A stretch of DNA of 64,000 nucleotides from JAHECW01 sp964641415 (GCA_964641415.1 CAZXMW010000001.1:124001-188000); one strand, 5' to 3'. Shown: positions 12,252 through 21,638, counted from the first letter of the stretch. Program-made: numbers and translations. The notes: generated from the sequence alone by a model not told the origin.

Positions 12252-12893
12252 GTGCCCAAAGGACGCCAAGCCAGCAAGTCCGAGATCTCCACCGGAAGAG
12301 TGCTCGACTCTGCGCTCGAGCTGTTTTCGACCCAGGGCTACGGCGCCACCTCGATGCGCCAGATCGCCGAGGCCTGCGACCAGTCGGTGGGCAATCTCTA
12401 CCATCACTTCGGTTCCAAGGAAGCGATCTTTCAGCGGCTCATCGACGACTACTGGGAGATCCTGCTCGACCCGCAGCATCCGCTGCAGCAGGTCTTCGAG
12501 CGGGCCAACTTTCCGGACGACCTGGAGGAGCTCGCCGCCGCAATCGAGCGGACGGTCGAGGACAACAGGTCGTACATCCTGCTCGTCTTCATCGACGTCA
12601 TCGAGTTCGGCGGCCGGCACATCCGGTCGTTCTACGAGACCATGGCCGACCGCTTCCGGGCGACCTACAACGAGCGGTTCAGGCAGCTCCAGGCGGCCGG
12701 ACGCCTGTCCGACGCCGACCCCATGGTGGCGGTGATGGTGGCGACCCGGTGGCTGTTCTACTTCTTCACGGTGGAGAGATGCTTCGGTGTGCCCATGCAC
12801 TTCGGCATGGACACCCAGCAAGCGGTGGACGGGTTCATTCGCATCTTGAGAAACGGGCTGCTGCGCGGCGCCGAGGGCGCTGTCGCGGTGTGA
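12252..12893 (+). CDS. TetR/AcrR-family transcriptional regulator
   Basis: This 213-residue protein starts with GTG at 12252. Residues 12-60 form the typical TetR helix-turn-helix, with GYGATSMRQIAEACDQSVG and the NLYHHFGSKEAIF signature. The rest is a helical ligand-binding domain of normal size, with aromatic residues (WLFYFFTVERCFG) that suit a hydrophobic or acyl-type effector. It is the first gene of the plus-strand cluster that runs to 23.6 kb and lies 32 bases before the TonB receptor, so it probably controls uptake and processing of the cluster's substrate. The ligand is unknown. Confidence 0.92.
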   Translation: MPKGRQASKSEISTGRVLDSALELFSTQGYGATSMRQIAEACDQSVGNLYHHFGSKEAIFQRLIDDYWEILLDPQHPLQQVFERANFPDDLEELAAAIERTVEDNRSYILLVFIDVIEFGGRHIRSFYETMADRFRATYNERFRQLQAAGRLSDADPMVAVMVATRWLFYFFTVERCFGVPMHFGMDTQQAVDGFIRILRNGLLRGAEGAVAV

Positions 12894-12925
12894 GGCCAGA
12901 GACGACCTGGAAGGGGGAAGTCATC

Positions 12926-15214
12926 ATGTGTGATCGTTGGAAGCTCAATCTGCTGGTGGTTGCGGTGCTGGCGGTCGTGGTCGGGTTCGCCCCGCCTGCG
13001 GCGGCCCAGACGCCGGACGAAGACACGACCGAACCGACCGATGAAGAGCTTGTCGACGAGGCTCTGCGGCGCCAGTTCGCGGGCGAGATCGTCGTCACGT
13101 CGACGCGTCGCGCCGAGAAGCTCCAGGAGATTCCGATTGCGGTCTCCGTGGTGACTTCGGACGAGCTCGAGGACATCGCCGCCTCGGACATTTCCGTGCT
13201 GCAGGGTTATGTGCCGAACCTGTCGATCTACCAGGGTCGCAATCAGTCGACGACCCTGACCGCGTTCCTGCGCGGTGTCGGTCAGGCCGATCCCCTGTGG
13301 GGCGTCGATCCCGGTGTCGGGCTCTACATCGACGACGTCTACATCGCCCGCGCCCAGGGCGCCCTGCTCGACGTGTACGATGTCGAGAGGGTGGAGGTCC
13401 TGCGCGGACCCCAGGGCACCCTGTACGGCAAGAACACCATCGGTGGCGCCATCAAATACGTGACGAAGCCGATGTCGGACACCCCTGAGGGCCGTTTCAG
13501 TCTCGGCTTCGGCAGCTACGACACGCAGGAGTACCGCTTCAATCTCAGCGGTCCCATCGTCGAGGGCAAGCTGCGTGGCAAGATCGCGGCGGCCAAGCTC
13601 CTGCGCGACGGCTACGGCGAGAATCTCTACCAGGACCGGGACGTCTCGGACAAGGACACAACGGCCTTCAGGGCAGCGCTGGAGTGGCTGCCGGCCGACA
13701 ACGTCTCGTTGATGCTGAACTTCGACCGTACCGAGGACGATGCGGAGCCCATCGGGCTGACGCGTCTCGAGGCAAACCCGTTCTGCGTCCTTTTCACCGG
13801 CGTTGCGTGCCCACCCTATCCGGATCTCTTCGACACCGAGAGCGGGATCGATCCGGTCAACGAAACCGACGCGACCGGGTACTCGCTGGCCCTGACCTGG
13901 GAGATCAGCGAGGGGCTCCAGTTCAAGTCGGTCACCGCCTATCGTGAGACCGACACTCGCAACTGGATTGACTTCGATACGACGCCACTGGCGATCGCGG
14001 ACTCCGAGGCGACCTACTACGACGACCAGACCACCCAGGAGTTCCAGCTGCTGTACACCGGGAGCGATGCCTGGGATGCCGTCTTCGGTCTCTACTACTT
14101 CGACGGCTCCGCGGGCGGCAGGGTCGAAGCGATCTTCTTCACGAACTTCCCGAACACAACCGAAGGGTCTGTCGACACCACTTCGTACGCGGTGTACGCC
14201 GACGCCAACGTCCGCCTGACCGACAAGCTGACTCTCAACCTCGGCCTGCGTCCGACACGCGAGAAGAAGCGCGGTGTGGCTTTCAACGTCTTCAACACGG
14301 ACACGACGTTTACCGACTACTTCTTCGTGGCGGCGGATTTCGACGACGAGACGACCTTCAACTCGTGGGCGCCCAAGATCGGTCTCGAGTACCAGTTCAA
14401 CCCGGACGTCATGGGCTACGTCAAGGTCAACCAGGGCTTCAAGAGCGGCGGCTACAACGTCCGCGCCCAGTCGACCCTGTTCCCCGAGACGGCGCTGCCG
14501 TTCGACGACGAGGTCATGACCGTCGGCGAGATCGGATTCAAATCCGTGCTCGCCAACCGCAGCCTGGTGCTCAACGGCGCGGTCTTCTACGGCGACTACA
14601 CCGACATCCAGGTCTCGACCTTCACCTCCTACGACTCGGACGGCGACGGCGTCGACGACGCCTTCTTCGGCAATTTCCTCAATGCCGGCGACGCCACCAT
14701 CAAGGGTGCGGAGCTCGAGTACAACTGGAGCTCGAGGTCGTTCTTCGGACTGTCGGGCTTCCTGGCCTACCTGGACGCCGAGCCCGACACCTTCCTCGAC
14801 GAGAACCAGGACGGCTTCGTCGACACGCAGGTGATCACCAATGCGCCCGAGCTGACCGGCGCCATCCGCGCCAACTTCGACTTTCCGCTCGCCGGCGGCG
14901 GGCTGATCACCGCGAGCTTCGGTTACGCCTACCGCGACGAGTCGATGCTGACCAACGAGGGCGGCGCCGACCCGCGCGACCCGACCGGCCAGACGCCGCT
15001 CGAGCCGATCATCCAGGACTCCTACGGTCTGCTCGATGCGTGGGTGGCCTGGCTCTCGCCGCAGGCCAAGTGGCGCATCGGCCTCTCGGGCAAGAACCTC
15101 ACCGACGAGGAGTATCTGCTCAGCGGCTACAACCTTCCGGTTCTCGGAGCGATCCAGGGCTCGTACGGAGCGCCGCTGACCGTGGTCGGCACCATCGAGT
15201 ACCGTTTCTGGTAA
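12926..15214 (+). CDS. TonB-dependent outer-membrane receptor
   Basis: The start is the ATG at 12926 behind AAGGGGGA; the frame is open further upstream but that part is not coding. The 762-residue protein has a signal peptide (about 1-27, ending AAAQT), a plug domain with EIVVTSTRRAEKLQEIPIAV and VEVLRGPQGTLYGKNTIGG, and a beta barrel that ends in the aromatic residue typical of outer-membrane proteins (EYRFW). It resembles the receptors that proteobacterial degraders of terpenoids, steroids and other hydrophobic compounds use, not the Oar type at 53 kb. Placed between tetR and the enzymes, it is the likely importer of their substrate, driven by TonB-ExbBD encoded elsewhere. Confidence 0.93.
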   Translation: MCDRWKLNLLVVAVLAVVVGFAPPAAAQTPDEDTTEPTDEELVDEALRRQFAGEIVVTSTRRAEKLQEIPIAVSVVTSDELEDIAASDISVLQGYVPNLSIYQGRNQSTTLTAFLRGVGQADPLWGVDPGVGLYIDDVYIARAQGALLDVYDVERVEVLRGPQGTLYGKNTIGGAIKYVTKPMSDTPEGRFSLGFGSYDTQEYRFNLSGPIVEGKLRGKIAAAKLLRDGYGENLYQDRDVSDKDTTAFRAALEWLPADNVSLMLNFDRTEDDAEPIGLTRLEANPFCVLFTGVACPPYPDLFDTESGIDPVNETDATGYSLALTWEISEGLQFKSVTAYRETDTRNWIDFDTTPLAIADSEATYYDDQTTQEFQLLYTGSDAWDAVFGLYYFDGSAGGRVEAIFFTNFPNTTEGSVDTTSYAVYADANVRLTDKLTLNLGLRPTREKKRGVAFNVFNTDTTFTDYFFVAADFDDETTFNSWAPKIGLEYQFNPDVMGYVKVNQGFKSGGYNVRAQSTLFPETALPFDDEVMTVGEIGFKSVLANRSLVLNGAVFYGDYTDIQVSTFTSYDSDGDGVDDAFFGNFLNAGDATIKGAELEYNWSSRSFFGLSGFLAYLDAEPDTFLDENQDGFVDTQVITNAPELTGAIRANFDFPLAGGGLITASFGYAYRDESMLTNEGGADPRDPTGQTPLEPIIQDSYGLLDAWVAWLSPQAKWRIGLSGKNLTDEEYLLSGYNLPVLGAIQGSYGAPLTVVGTIEYRFW

Positions 15215-15227
15215 TCGCGAATACGTC

Positions 15228-15255
15228 GGGGTGCGCCGCTCGGGCGGCGCACCCC
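15228..15255 (+). terminator. Perfect 12-bp GC hairpin after the TonB receptor
   Basis: GGGGTGCGCCGC (15228-15239) pairs with 15244-15255 around the loop TCGG. There is no T tract. It sits in the 61-bp gap before the SDR gene and may weaken read-through or protect the mRNA end. Confidence 0.6.
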
Positions 15256-15275
15256 GTGCCTTTCAGGGAGATTCC

Positions 15276-16058
15276 ATGATCGAAACAGGACTCAACGGGA
15301 AAGTTGTCATCGTCACCGGCGCTGCCGCCGGGATCGGCCGCGGCACCGCCGAACGCTTCGCCGCGGAGGGTTGCCGGGTGGCCGCCTGGGACGTCGCGGA
15401 CTCGGACGCCGATGCGCTCGTCGCCGCCCTCGAGGCGGCCGGCGGCGAGGGCCTCTTCCACAAGGTCGACGTCGCTGATGTCGATCAGGTCGCGTCGGCG
15501 GTGGCCGCCGTAGTCGAGAAGTGGGGCGGCGTCGACGTGCTGGTCAACAACGCCGGGATCGTCCGCGACGCCCAGCTCGTCAAGTACAAGAACGGCGAGG
15601 TCGTCGCCACCATGACCGACGACCAGTGGAACGCCGTCATCGGCGTCAATCTCAAGGGCGTGTTCAACTGCACGCGGGCCGCGGCGCCGCACATGATCGC
15701 GGGTGGCGGCGGGGTGGTGCTCAACGCCTCGTCGGTGGCCTGCCTCAACGGCAACTTCGGCCAGACCAACTACGTCGCCACCAAGGCCGGTGTGATCGGG
15801 ATGACCAGGACCTGGGCGCGCGAGCTCGGCAAGTTCGGCATCCGAGTCAACGCGGTTGCGCCGGGCTTCGTCGCCACCGAGATCATCAAGGCGATGCCGG
15901 AGAAGGTGCTCGAGGGCATGGTCGCCCACACGCCGATGGGGCGGATCGGCGACGTTGCCGACATCGCCAATGCCTACGTCTGGCTCGCCTCGGACGCGGC
16001 GACGTGGATCACGGGCACCACGCTTTCGGTCGACGGTGGGTTGGTGATTGGCACGTAA
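15276..16058 (+). CDS. Short-chain dehydrogenase/reductase, FabG-like
   Basis: The ATG at 15276 follows CAGGGAG; an upstream in-frame ATG lies inside the hairpin and is rejected. The 260-residue product is a classical SDR: nucleotide-binding TGAAAGIG (14-21), NNAG (91-94), catalytic Ser153, Tyr166 and Lys170 (NYVATK), and the C-terminal GTTLSVDGG. These enzymes oxidise or reduce hydroxyl/keto groups with NAD(P)(H). Next to an acyl-CoA ligase and a thiolase it may form a 3-ketoacyl-CoA intermediate, or oxidise a ring or side-chain alcohol of the imported substrate. It is too short to be the extended SDR OleD of olefin synthesis. Confidence 0.93.
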   Translation: MIETGLNGKVVIVTGAAAGIGRGTAERFAAEGCRVAAWDVADSDADALVAALEAAGGEGLFHKVDVADVDQVASAVAAVVEKWGGVDVLVNNAGIVRDAQLVKYKNGEVVATMTDDQWNAVIGVNLKGVFNCTRAAAPHMIAGGGGVVLNASSVACLNGNFGQTNYVATKAGVIGMTRTWARELGKFGIRVNAVAPGFVATEIIKAMPEKVLEGMVAHTPMGRIGDVADIANAYVWLASDAATWITGTTLSVDGGLVIGT

Positions 16059-16065
16059 TTGAGTG

Positions 16066-16183
16066 AGTTTTTAGTTTTTAGTTTTTAGTTTTGAGTTTTA
16101 TCGCATCGGGAGTCGATTGTCGCTTGAAGTAGCTGTTGCAGAATAACTAAGAACTAAAAACTAAGAACTAAGAACTAAAAACT
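16066..16183. repeat. Inverted element with heptamer arms (GTTTTTA type)
   Basis: The left arm (16066-16100) is built of GTTTTTA/GTTTTGA units and the right arm (16144-16183) of AACTAAA/AACTAAG units. The arms are complementary. The 43-bp centre begins with ATCGCATCGG. The element starts eight bases after the SDR stop. Confidence 0.85.
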
Positions 16184-16214
16184 GATGATTTTTGTGAGTT
16201 GATCTGGAGTTCGA

Positions 16215-17207
16215 ATGAGTAAGTTTGCAACAATCAAATCGACCGGAAGGTACATCCCGGAGATCGAGGTTTCGAACGACGAATTGCGCGAGAGATTCGC
16301 GCACATTCCGGACTTCGTGGACAAGATGGAGGCGTCGTCGGCGATCCGGACCCGGTGGAAGGCGCCGGAGGATTGGTGCACGTCGGACATCGCCCTGCCG
16401 GCTGCGCGCCAGGCTCTGGAACGGGCCGGCCGCCACCCGAAGGAGGTCGACCTCATCATTCTCGGGACCGACTCTCCGGACTACATCACACCGGCGACGT
16501 CGACGGTGCTCCAGCACAAGCTCGGTGCCCACAATGCCGGAACCTTCGACGTCGGCTGCGCATGTGCGTCTTTCCCGACGGGCGCCGCCATCGCCGCGGG
16601 AATGATCGCCTCGAACGAGGCGCTCGAGACCGTGCTCGTGATCGGGGTGTACGCCATGAGCAAGCTCGCGGCCGCCGACGACCCCATGGTCTTCTTCTAC
16701 GGCGACGGCGCCGGCGCCGCGGTGCTCGGGCCGGCGGACGAACCGGGCTTCGTCTCGTCCGCCATGCGCGCGGACGGCGCCTATCACCGGCACTGGGGGA
16801 TCTACGCCGGAGCGACCTTCGAGCCGGCGACCGAGGACGCGGTGCGCGAGGGACGGACGAGCGTTCGGATGCTCGAGCGCTACCCGCCCGAGGTCAATCA
16901 CGAGGGCTGGCCGAAGGTGGTGCGTTCACTGGCCGCCAACGGCGGCTTCGACGTGTCGGACATCGACTTCGCGATCTTCACGCAGGTGCGAAAACCGTCC
17001 ATTGAGCTCATCATGGCCGATCTCGGACTGCCGATGGACAAGACCCACACGGTGATGGAGAAGTGGGGCTACACCGGCTCGGCGTGCGTTCCGGTGGCCC
17101 TCGATGACGCCCTCGAGCAGGGCAGGATCGCCTCCGGCGACCTGGTCGCCCTGGTCGGCTCCGGAGTGGGGTACAACCAGGCCGGGGCGGCGTTCAGGAT
17201 GCCGTGA
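16215..17207 (+). CDS. KAS III (FabH)-like protein with altered catalytic triad
   Basis: This 330-residue thiolase-superfamily protein has the FabH fold and length. The nucleophile is Cys117 in GCACASF (matching ACAGF of FabH), and the C-terminal GSGVGYNQAGAAF corresponds to the family's glycine-rich end. The other two FabH catalytic residues appear lost. The HQAN block reads TQVR (Thr256), and the GNTSAAS block reads GYTGSAC (Tyr286 for Asn). Decarboxylative condensation of the FabH type therefore looks unlikely; acyl transfer, condensation without decarboxylation or thioester hydrolysis are possible. It lies between the SDR and a hydrolase in the cluster. Annotation as FabH for membrane lipid synthesis would be misleading. 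Confidence 0.88.
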   Translation: MSKFATIKSTGRYIPEIEVSNDELRERFAHIPDFVDKMEASSAIRTRWKAPEDWCTSDIALPAARQALERAGRHPKEVDLIILGTDSPDYITPATSTVLQHKLGAHNAGTFDVGCACASFPTGAAIAAGMIASNEALETVLVIGVYAMSKLAAADDPMVFFYGDGAGAAVLGPADEPGFVSSAMRADGAYHRHWGIYAGATFEPATEDAVREGRTSVRMLERYPPEVNHEGWPKVVRSLAANGGFDVSDIDFAIFTQVRKPSIELIMADLGLPMDKTHTVMEKWGYTGSACVPVALDDALEQGRIASGDLVALVGSGVGYNQAGAAFRMP

Positions 17208-17559
17208 CAAAGGCCGCCCTTTTCGCGTGGATCGGTCGAGGTCGTGGACGCCGGATCTCCCGGGTCGTCTGTGATCGATCTGGTGCGGCCGTTGTGGCGC
17301 GGGCGCGGCGCCCGCGAGCCCGATTCCTCTGCGACCTCGATTGCCGCGGCGTGTCGACTAAGCCAGGGGTGTCGTCCGGTTGGAGCGCAGGCGTCCCCGC
17401 CTGCGCTGGTGCGGGCTCGACGCTCGACGGGTCCGCGAGTTCCGCACGAGGACCGGCCGGAAGAAGAAGCTCGGCACCAGGGCCGTCGCGCAACGCGCTC
17501 GACTTGCATGGCGGGAGCGGGTCGAGCATGATTCCGGGGGACACGGCGAGGGGGAGCTC
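17208..17559. other. Spacer with small GC palindromes, no gene seen
   Basis: The 352-bp spacer contains a perfect 10-bp hairpin (AGCGCAGGCG at 17384-17393 with 17398-17407) and a GCGCGGGCGCGGCGCCCGCG palindrome near 17297. Frames that cross it are low-complexity and rich in Arg. I see no coding signal. Confidence 0.6.
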
Positions 17560-18699
17560 GTGGGCAGGTACATCGTCAAGGTGATTGTCGCGTTCCTGGT
17601 GCTCGGCGGGGTGCTTGTGATCGCCGGGGTGTGGATGGTGTGGAAGAGGCCGCTCACGGTCGATGCGTTCATGAGCCGGACCGCCCTGGACATTCAGGGT
17701 CTCGAGACGACAAAAATCGACACCGGAGCGGGCACGATCACGGTGTGGCGGGGCGGGTCGGGACCGGTCATGGTGCTCGTCCACGGCGCCGGCGACCAGG
17801 CCGGCGCGTGGGCGAGGGTGACCGGCCAGTTGATCAAGGACCACCGCATCGTCGTTCCGGACATGCCGGGGCACGCGGACAGCGACCCGCCGTCGGGGCC
17901 GATCCACATGGCGCAGCTGCTCGACGGGCTCGCCGCCGTCATCAACGAGTGCTGCGGTGACGAGCCCGTGGTTCTGGTCGGCAACTCGATGGGCGCGTGG
18001 CTCGGCTTTCTCTATGCCCGCGACAACCCTGAGCGGGTGAAGCGGTTGGTCGCGGTCAACGGTGGACCGCTGCTCAACCCGAACCCGAATCAGGTCCAGC
18101 TCTTCCCGAGCAACCGTGAGGAGGCGCGCGCGACCCTGGGGGCGCTCATGGGACCGGCGAGCCCGGCGATTCCGGACCACGTGCTCGCCGACATCGTCCG
18201 CCGGACCGCCGACGGTCCAGCGGCGAGGTTCGCATCGACCGCCGGTGAGTTCGGGCCGTATCTCCTCGACGGCCGGCTGGCCGAGGTCAAGGTGCCGGTC
18301 GAGCTGCTCTGGGGCGACGCCGACCAGCTGATGACCATGGACTATGCCCGGCGGCTCGCCGACGGGCTGCCGCAGGCGCGGCTGTACCCCATCGAGGGCT
18401 GCGGCCACGTGCCGCACCGGGAGTGCCCCGACAGGTTCTTCGAGGCGCTGACCGAGGCGCTGAGCGAACCGCCGCCGCGGCCGCTGGACCACCCCAACGG
18501 CAACGATGCTCCGGTCACGGAGGAGCAAGCCGAGAGCGATATCGGGCAGCAGGCTGGAAGTCTTCTTCACAGTGGCGGCGAGCATCCCGCATCCGGCGCC
18601 GACTTGTGGCAGACACCCCACTCCTCTGGGGCCGAATTGAAATCGCGGGGCGGGCTCCCAGTCTGCCGTCAGGGTTTCGATCGTGAGGTGGCGGCATGA
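17560..18699 (+). CDS. Membrane-anchored alpha/beta-hydrolase
   Basis: I place the start at GTG 17560, behind AGGGGGAG; the frame upstream is Arg-rich spacer. The 379-residue protein has an N-terminal membrane helix (about 5-28), the oxyanion strand VLVHGAG, nucleophile Ser143 in GNSMG, an acid in WGDADQ (253/255) and His283 in GCGHVPH. It is probably an esterase, lactonase or C-C hydrolase at the periplasmic face of the inner membrane. About 75 residues after the last core helix look disordered and may be unstructured read-through to the stop. The stop overlaps the next start (ATGA), so the hydrolase and ligase are coupled. The substrate cannot be told from sequence. Confidence 0.85.
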   Translation: MGRYIVKVIVAFLVLGGVLVIAGVWMVWKRPLTVDAFMSRTALDIQGLETTKIDTGAGTITVWRGGSGPVMVLVHGAGDQAGAWARVTGQLIKDHRIVVPDMPGHADSDPPSGPIHMAQLLDGLAAVINECCGDEPVVLVGNSMGAWLGFLYARDNPERVKRLVAVNGGPLLNPNPNQVQLFPSNREEARATLGALMGPASPAIPDHVLADIVRRTADGPAARFASTAGEFGPYLLDGRLAEVKVPVELLWGDADQLMTMDYARRLADGLPQARLYPIEGCGHVPHRECPDRFFEALTEALSEPPPRPLDHPNGNDAPVTEEQAESDIGQQAGSLLHSGGEHPASGADLWQTPHSSGAELKSRGGLPVCRQGFDREVAA

Positions 18700-20234
18700 T
18701 CTGCGCAGACATCCTCGGGGCCCGTACGCGCCTGTCTCCCGATCGAACCGCGCTGGTCGAGGTCGCCACCGGCCGCCGCTTCACCTACTCCGAGCTCGAA
18801 GCCCGCGCCATCGGTTGCGCTCGCATGTGGCTGTACGGTCTCGGGCTGCGACCGGGCGATCGGATGGGCATTCTCGCGGGCAATCGGGTCGAGTTCATCG
18901 ACGCGATCTTTGCCGCGGCCAAGAGCGGTGTCGTGCTGGTCCCGCTCAACACCAAGCTGACCCCGCACGAGCTCGGTTTCATCGTCCGGGACGCCGGTCT
19001 CAAGGGGCTGATGTACGACGAATCCAATCGGGCCGCCATCCGCCGACTCCGACTTGCCGTGGAGGTCGACCACTGGATCGCCTTCGACGAGCCCGACGAC
19101 CCTGAAGACCCGGACTACGCGGAGCTGGTGCTGACTCGAGGCGCCGGCAGCTCGGTGCGCCGCCGGTGTCGACCGGAGGACCCGCTCTGTCTCCTCTACA
19201 CCTCCGGCACGACCGGCCGGCCCAAGGGCGTCATCACGCCCCACCGCCAGGTGGCGTGGAACGCGTACAACACGGTGATCTGCTGGCAGCTCGGCGAAGG
19301 CGACACGAGCCCGATCTTCACCCCGCTGTACCACGCCGGCGGGCTGGGCGCCTTTCTCGGACCACTGCTGCTCGCCGGCGGCACCGTGGTGCTGCACGCG
19401 GCGTTCGACGCGGCGGAGGTCTGGCGGATCATCGAGGCCGAGCGCTGCACCGTGGTGCTCGGCGTGCCGACGATCTGGAAGATGCTCACCGAAGCGCCGG
19501 AGTTCGCCACCGCCGACGTCGGCCACGTCCGCTGGTTCATCTCGGGCGGCGCGCCGCTGCCGCGCCACCTCATCGACGCCTACCGCGAGCGCGGCATCGT
19601 GCTGCGCCAGGGCTACGGCCTCACGGAGGTCGGCGTCAACTGCTTCGCCATGTCCGACGAGGAGGCGTGGCACAAGGCGGGCTCCATCGGCCGGCCGCTG
19701 ATGTACACCGAGGCCAAGGTCATCGACGAGGCCGGGCAGGAGCTCGGCCCGGACGAGGTCGGCGAGCTCTGCTTTCGCGGCCCGCACGTGTCCAGGGGCT
19801 ACTGGAACAACCCCGAGGCGACGTCCCAGGCCATCGACCGGCTCGGCTGGTTCCACACCGGCGACATGGCGACCCGCGACGAGGACGGATTTTTCTTCAT
19901 CGCCGGGCGGGCCAAGGACATGTTCATCTCGGGGGGCGTCAACGTGTACCCGGCCGAGATCGAGAACCAGCTGCTCCAGCACCCGTCGCTGCGCGATGCG
20001 GCGGTGATCGGCGTGCCGCACGAGACGTGGGGCGAGGTCGGTGTCGCCTATGTCGTGGCCGCCGAGGGCAAGCAGGTCGACGTCGCCAAGCTGGCGAGCT
20101 TCGTCGAGTCGCGGCTCGCGCGTTACAAAGTTCCGAAGAAGTTCATACTGACGGATGCGCTTCCCCGAACCGACTACGGCAAGGTCGTCAAGGCGGAGCT
20201 CGTGGAAGACTGGGAAGCTCGAAAGAAAGAATGA
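18696..20234 (+). CDS. AMP-forming acyl-CoA ligase
   Basis: This 512-residue protein has the ANL-superfamily motifs: the phosphate-binding loop YTSGTTGRPKG (168-178), GYGLTEVG, the hinge GWFHTGDMATRDEDG and the C-terminal catalytic Lys496 in PRTDYGKVVK. It activates a carboxylic acid to its CoA thioester through an acyl-adenylate. Length and hinge resemble medium/long-chain and aryl acid ligases; OleC-type beta-lactone synthetases are usually longer and differ at the C-terminus. It starts within the stop codon of the hydrolase gene. In the cluster it would feed the thiolase downstream. Confidence 0.93.
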   Translation: MICADILGARTRLSPDRTALVEVATGRRFTYSELEARAIGCARMWLYGLGLRPGDRMGILAGNRVEFIDAIFAAAKSGVVLVPLNTKLTPHELGFIVRDAGLKGLMYDESNRAAIRRLRLAVEVDHWIAFDEPDDPEDPDYAELVLTRGAGSSVRRRCRPEDPLCLLYTSGTTGRPKGVITPHRQVAWNAYNTVICWQLGEGDTSPIFTPLYHAGGLGAFLGPLLLAGGTVVLHAAFDAAEVWRIIEAERCTVVLGVPTIWKMLTEAPEFATADVGHVRWFISGGAPLPRHLIDAYRERGIVLRQGYGLTEVGVNCFAMSDEEAWHKAGSIGRPLMYTEAKVIDEAGQELGPDEVGELCFRGPHVSRGYWNNPEATSQAIDRLGWFHTGDMATRDEDGFFFIAGRAKDMFISGGVNVYPAEIENQLLQHPSLRDAAVIGVPHETWGEVGVAYVVAAEGKQVDVAKLASFVESRLARYKVPKKFILTDALPRTDYGKVVKAELVEDWEARKKE

Positions 20235-20247
20235 AACTCAACCCGGG

Positions 20248-20294
20248 TTCAATTCTCGGGCGTTCGCGCCCTGCGCCCCCGCCCGAGAATTGAA
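20248..20294. repeat. Perfect 14-bp inverted repeat before the thiolase gene
   Basis: TTCAATTCTCGGGC (20248-20261) is perfectly complementary to 20281-20294 around a 19-base GC-rich loop. It may terminate the ligase transcript or fold the thiolase leader. Confidence 0.7.
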
Positions 20295-20328
20295 GTAAAG
20301 TCCATAACATCAACGGAGGCAGAAACCT

Positions 20329-21534
20329 ATGAAACCGATTTACATCGCAGCGTACCACCAATCCAAGTTCGGCAAGCTTCTCGGCATGACGGTGCCCGAG
20401 ATCATCGGCGCCGCGGTCGACGAGACCCTGGCCGAGGTCAAGGCCGACGCGTCGGCCGTCGACGTGGCCTCGATCGGCGCCACGTGCAATTTCTCGCTCA
20501 ACGAGCAGGGTCTGCTCGCCGGTCTCGTCGCCATGACGCCGGGGCTCGGCGCCAAGCCGATCGAGGCGGTCGAAAACGCCTGCGCGTCGGGCGGCCAGGC
20601 GGTCGTGTCGGTGATGCAGAAGCTCCAGCTCGGGCTCGGCGAGGTCGGGTTGGCCCTGGGCTACGAGAAGATGCGCAACGACGAGGGCAAGATGGACGGC
20701 GCTCTGATCGGCAAGGTGCTCGGCTACTTCTCGCACCCCGACGAGCGCGAGGGCAAGGTCTACATCTTTCCGCACCTGTTCGCCGAGGTCATGCAGACCT
20801 ACATGGAGACCCACGGAACCACCGAGCGGGACTTCGCCGAGATCTCGTCGCGCGAGTACGCCAACTCGAGTCACAACCCGTATGCCCAGATGCAGAAGAT
20901 CGAGGTCTCGGTGGACGAGGCGGCGACCCCCGAGGGCCGCAATCGGTACATCGTCGACGGGCTGCCGCTCAAGACCTACGACTGCTCGCAGATCACCGAC
21001 GGCTACGGCGGACTGCTGCTCGCCACCGAGGAGGGTCTGAACCGCCTCGGCGTCGCCAAGGCCGACTGCGTCGAGATCGCCGGCTACGGCCAGGCGACCG
21101 ACCCGCTGCTCAAGGGAGGGCGCGACATCCTCCGGCCCGAGGGCGCCTACCGGGCGATGAACGCCGCCTACGAGATGGCGGGCGCGAGCGCGGCCGACGT
21201 CAACGTCGCCGAGATCCACGACTGCTTCACGGTGATGGGCGCGATCGGCACCGAGGTCATCGGCAAGGCCGGTTACGGCGAAGGAGCAAGCTACTGGAAG
21301 GACGGCAAGGCCGATCCCAGGGGCGAGTGCGGCATCAACACCTCGGGCGGGCTCATCGCCAAGGGCCATCCGGTCGGCGCCACCGGGATCGCCATGATCG
21401 GCTGGTCGGCCTGGCAGCTCCAGGGCAAGGCGCCGGGCGAGCTCCAGGTCCCGAACCCCAAGCTCGCCGCGACCTTCAACATCGGCGGCCCGATCTGCGC
21501 GTCGGTCTGCACGGTGCTCCGCACGGCGCACTAG
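20329..21534 (+). CDS. SCP2/SCPx-type thiolase (acetyl-CoA acetyltransferase family)
   Basis: The 401-residue protein carries the thiolase nucleophile Cys85 (ENACASGG), the HDCF motif typical of SCP2-type thiolases, the catalytic His in GGLIAKGHPVGATG and the C-terminal GPICASVC. Such enzymes cleave 3-ketoacyl-CoA, often with branched or steroid-like side chains. Together with the acyl-CoA ligase and SDR it makes a beta-oxidation-like sequence, although no acyl-CoA dehydrogenase or enoyl-CoA hydratase lies in this window. Its stop codon TAG is the first base group of the next inverted element. Confidence 0.93.
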   Translation: MKPIYIAAYHQSKFGKLLGMTVPEIIGAAVDETLAEVKADASAVDVASIGATCNFSLNEQGLLAGLVAMTPGLGAKPIEAVENACASGGQAVVSVMQKLQLGLGEVGLALGYEKMRNDEGKMDGALIGKVLGYFSHPDEREGKVYIFPHLFAEVMQTYMETHGTTERDFAEISSREYANSSHNPYAQMQKIEVSVDEAATPEGRNRYIVDGLPLKTYDCSQITDGYGGLLLATEEGLNRLGVAKADCVEIAGYGQATDPLLKGGRDILRPEGAYRAMNAAYEMAGASAADVNVAEIHDCFTVMGAIGTEVIGKAGYGEGASYWKDGKADPRGECGINTSGGLIAKGHPVGATGIAMIGWSAWQLQGKAPGELQVPNPKLAATFNIGGPICASVCTVLRTAH

Positions 21535-21638
21535 TTTTGAGTTCTTAGTTTTGAGTTCTGAGTTCCATCGCAATCGCCCCGATCACGTCGAATGGAACCG
21601 GAAATAACTCAAAACTAAAAACTAAAAACTAAAAACTT
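21534..21638. repeat. Inverted element with heptamer arms (GTTTTGA type)
   Basis: The left arm (21534-21565) of GTTTTGA/GTTCTTA units and the right arm (21605-21638) of AACTAAA units are complementary. The centre begins CATCGCAATCG (21566-21576). The thiolase stop lies at its left edge. Confidence 0.85.

Noticed and set aside
15276..20234. A canonical oleABCD olefin/beta-lactone cluster (thiolase-fold protein, hydrolase, AMP ligase, SDR)
   Set aside because: The gene types match, but the SDR is a short FabG type, the ligase looks like an acyl-CoA ligase and the KAS III-like protein lacks the catalytic His and Asn. A real thiolase and two more hydrolases follow. Only the resemblance is noted.
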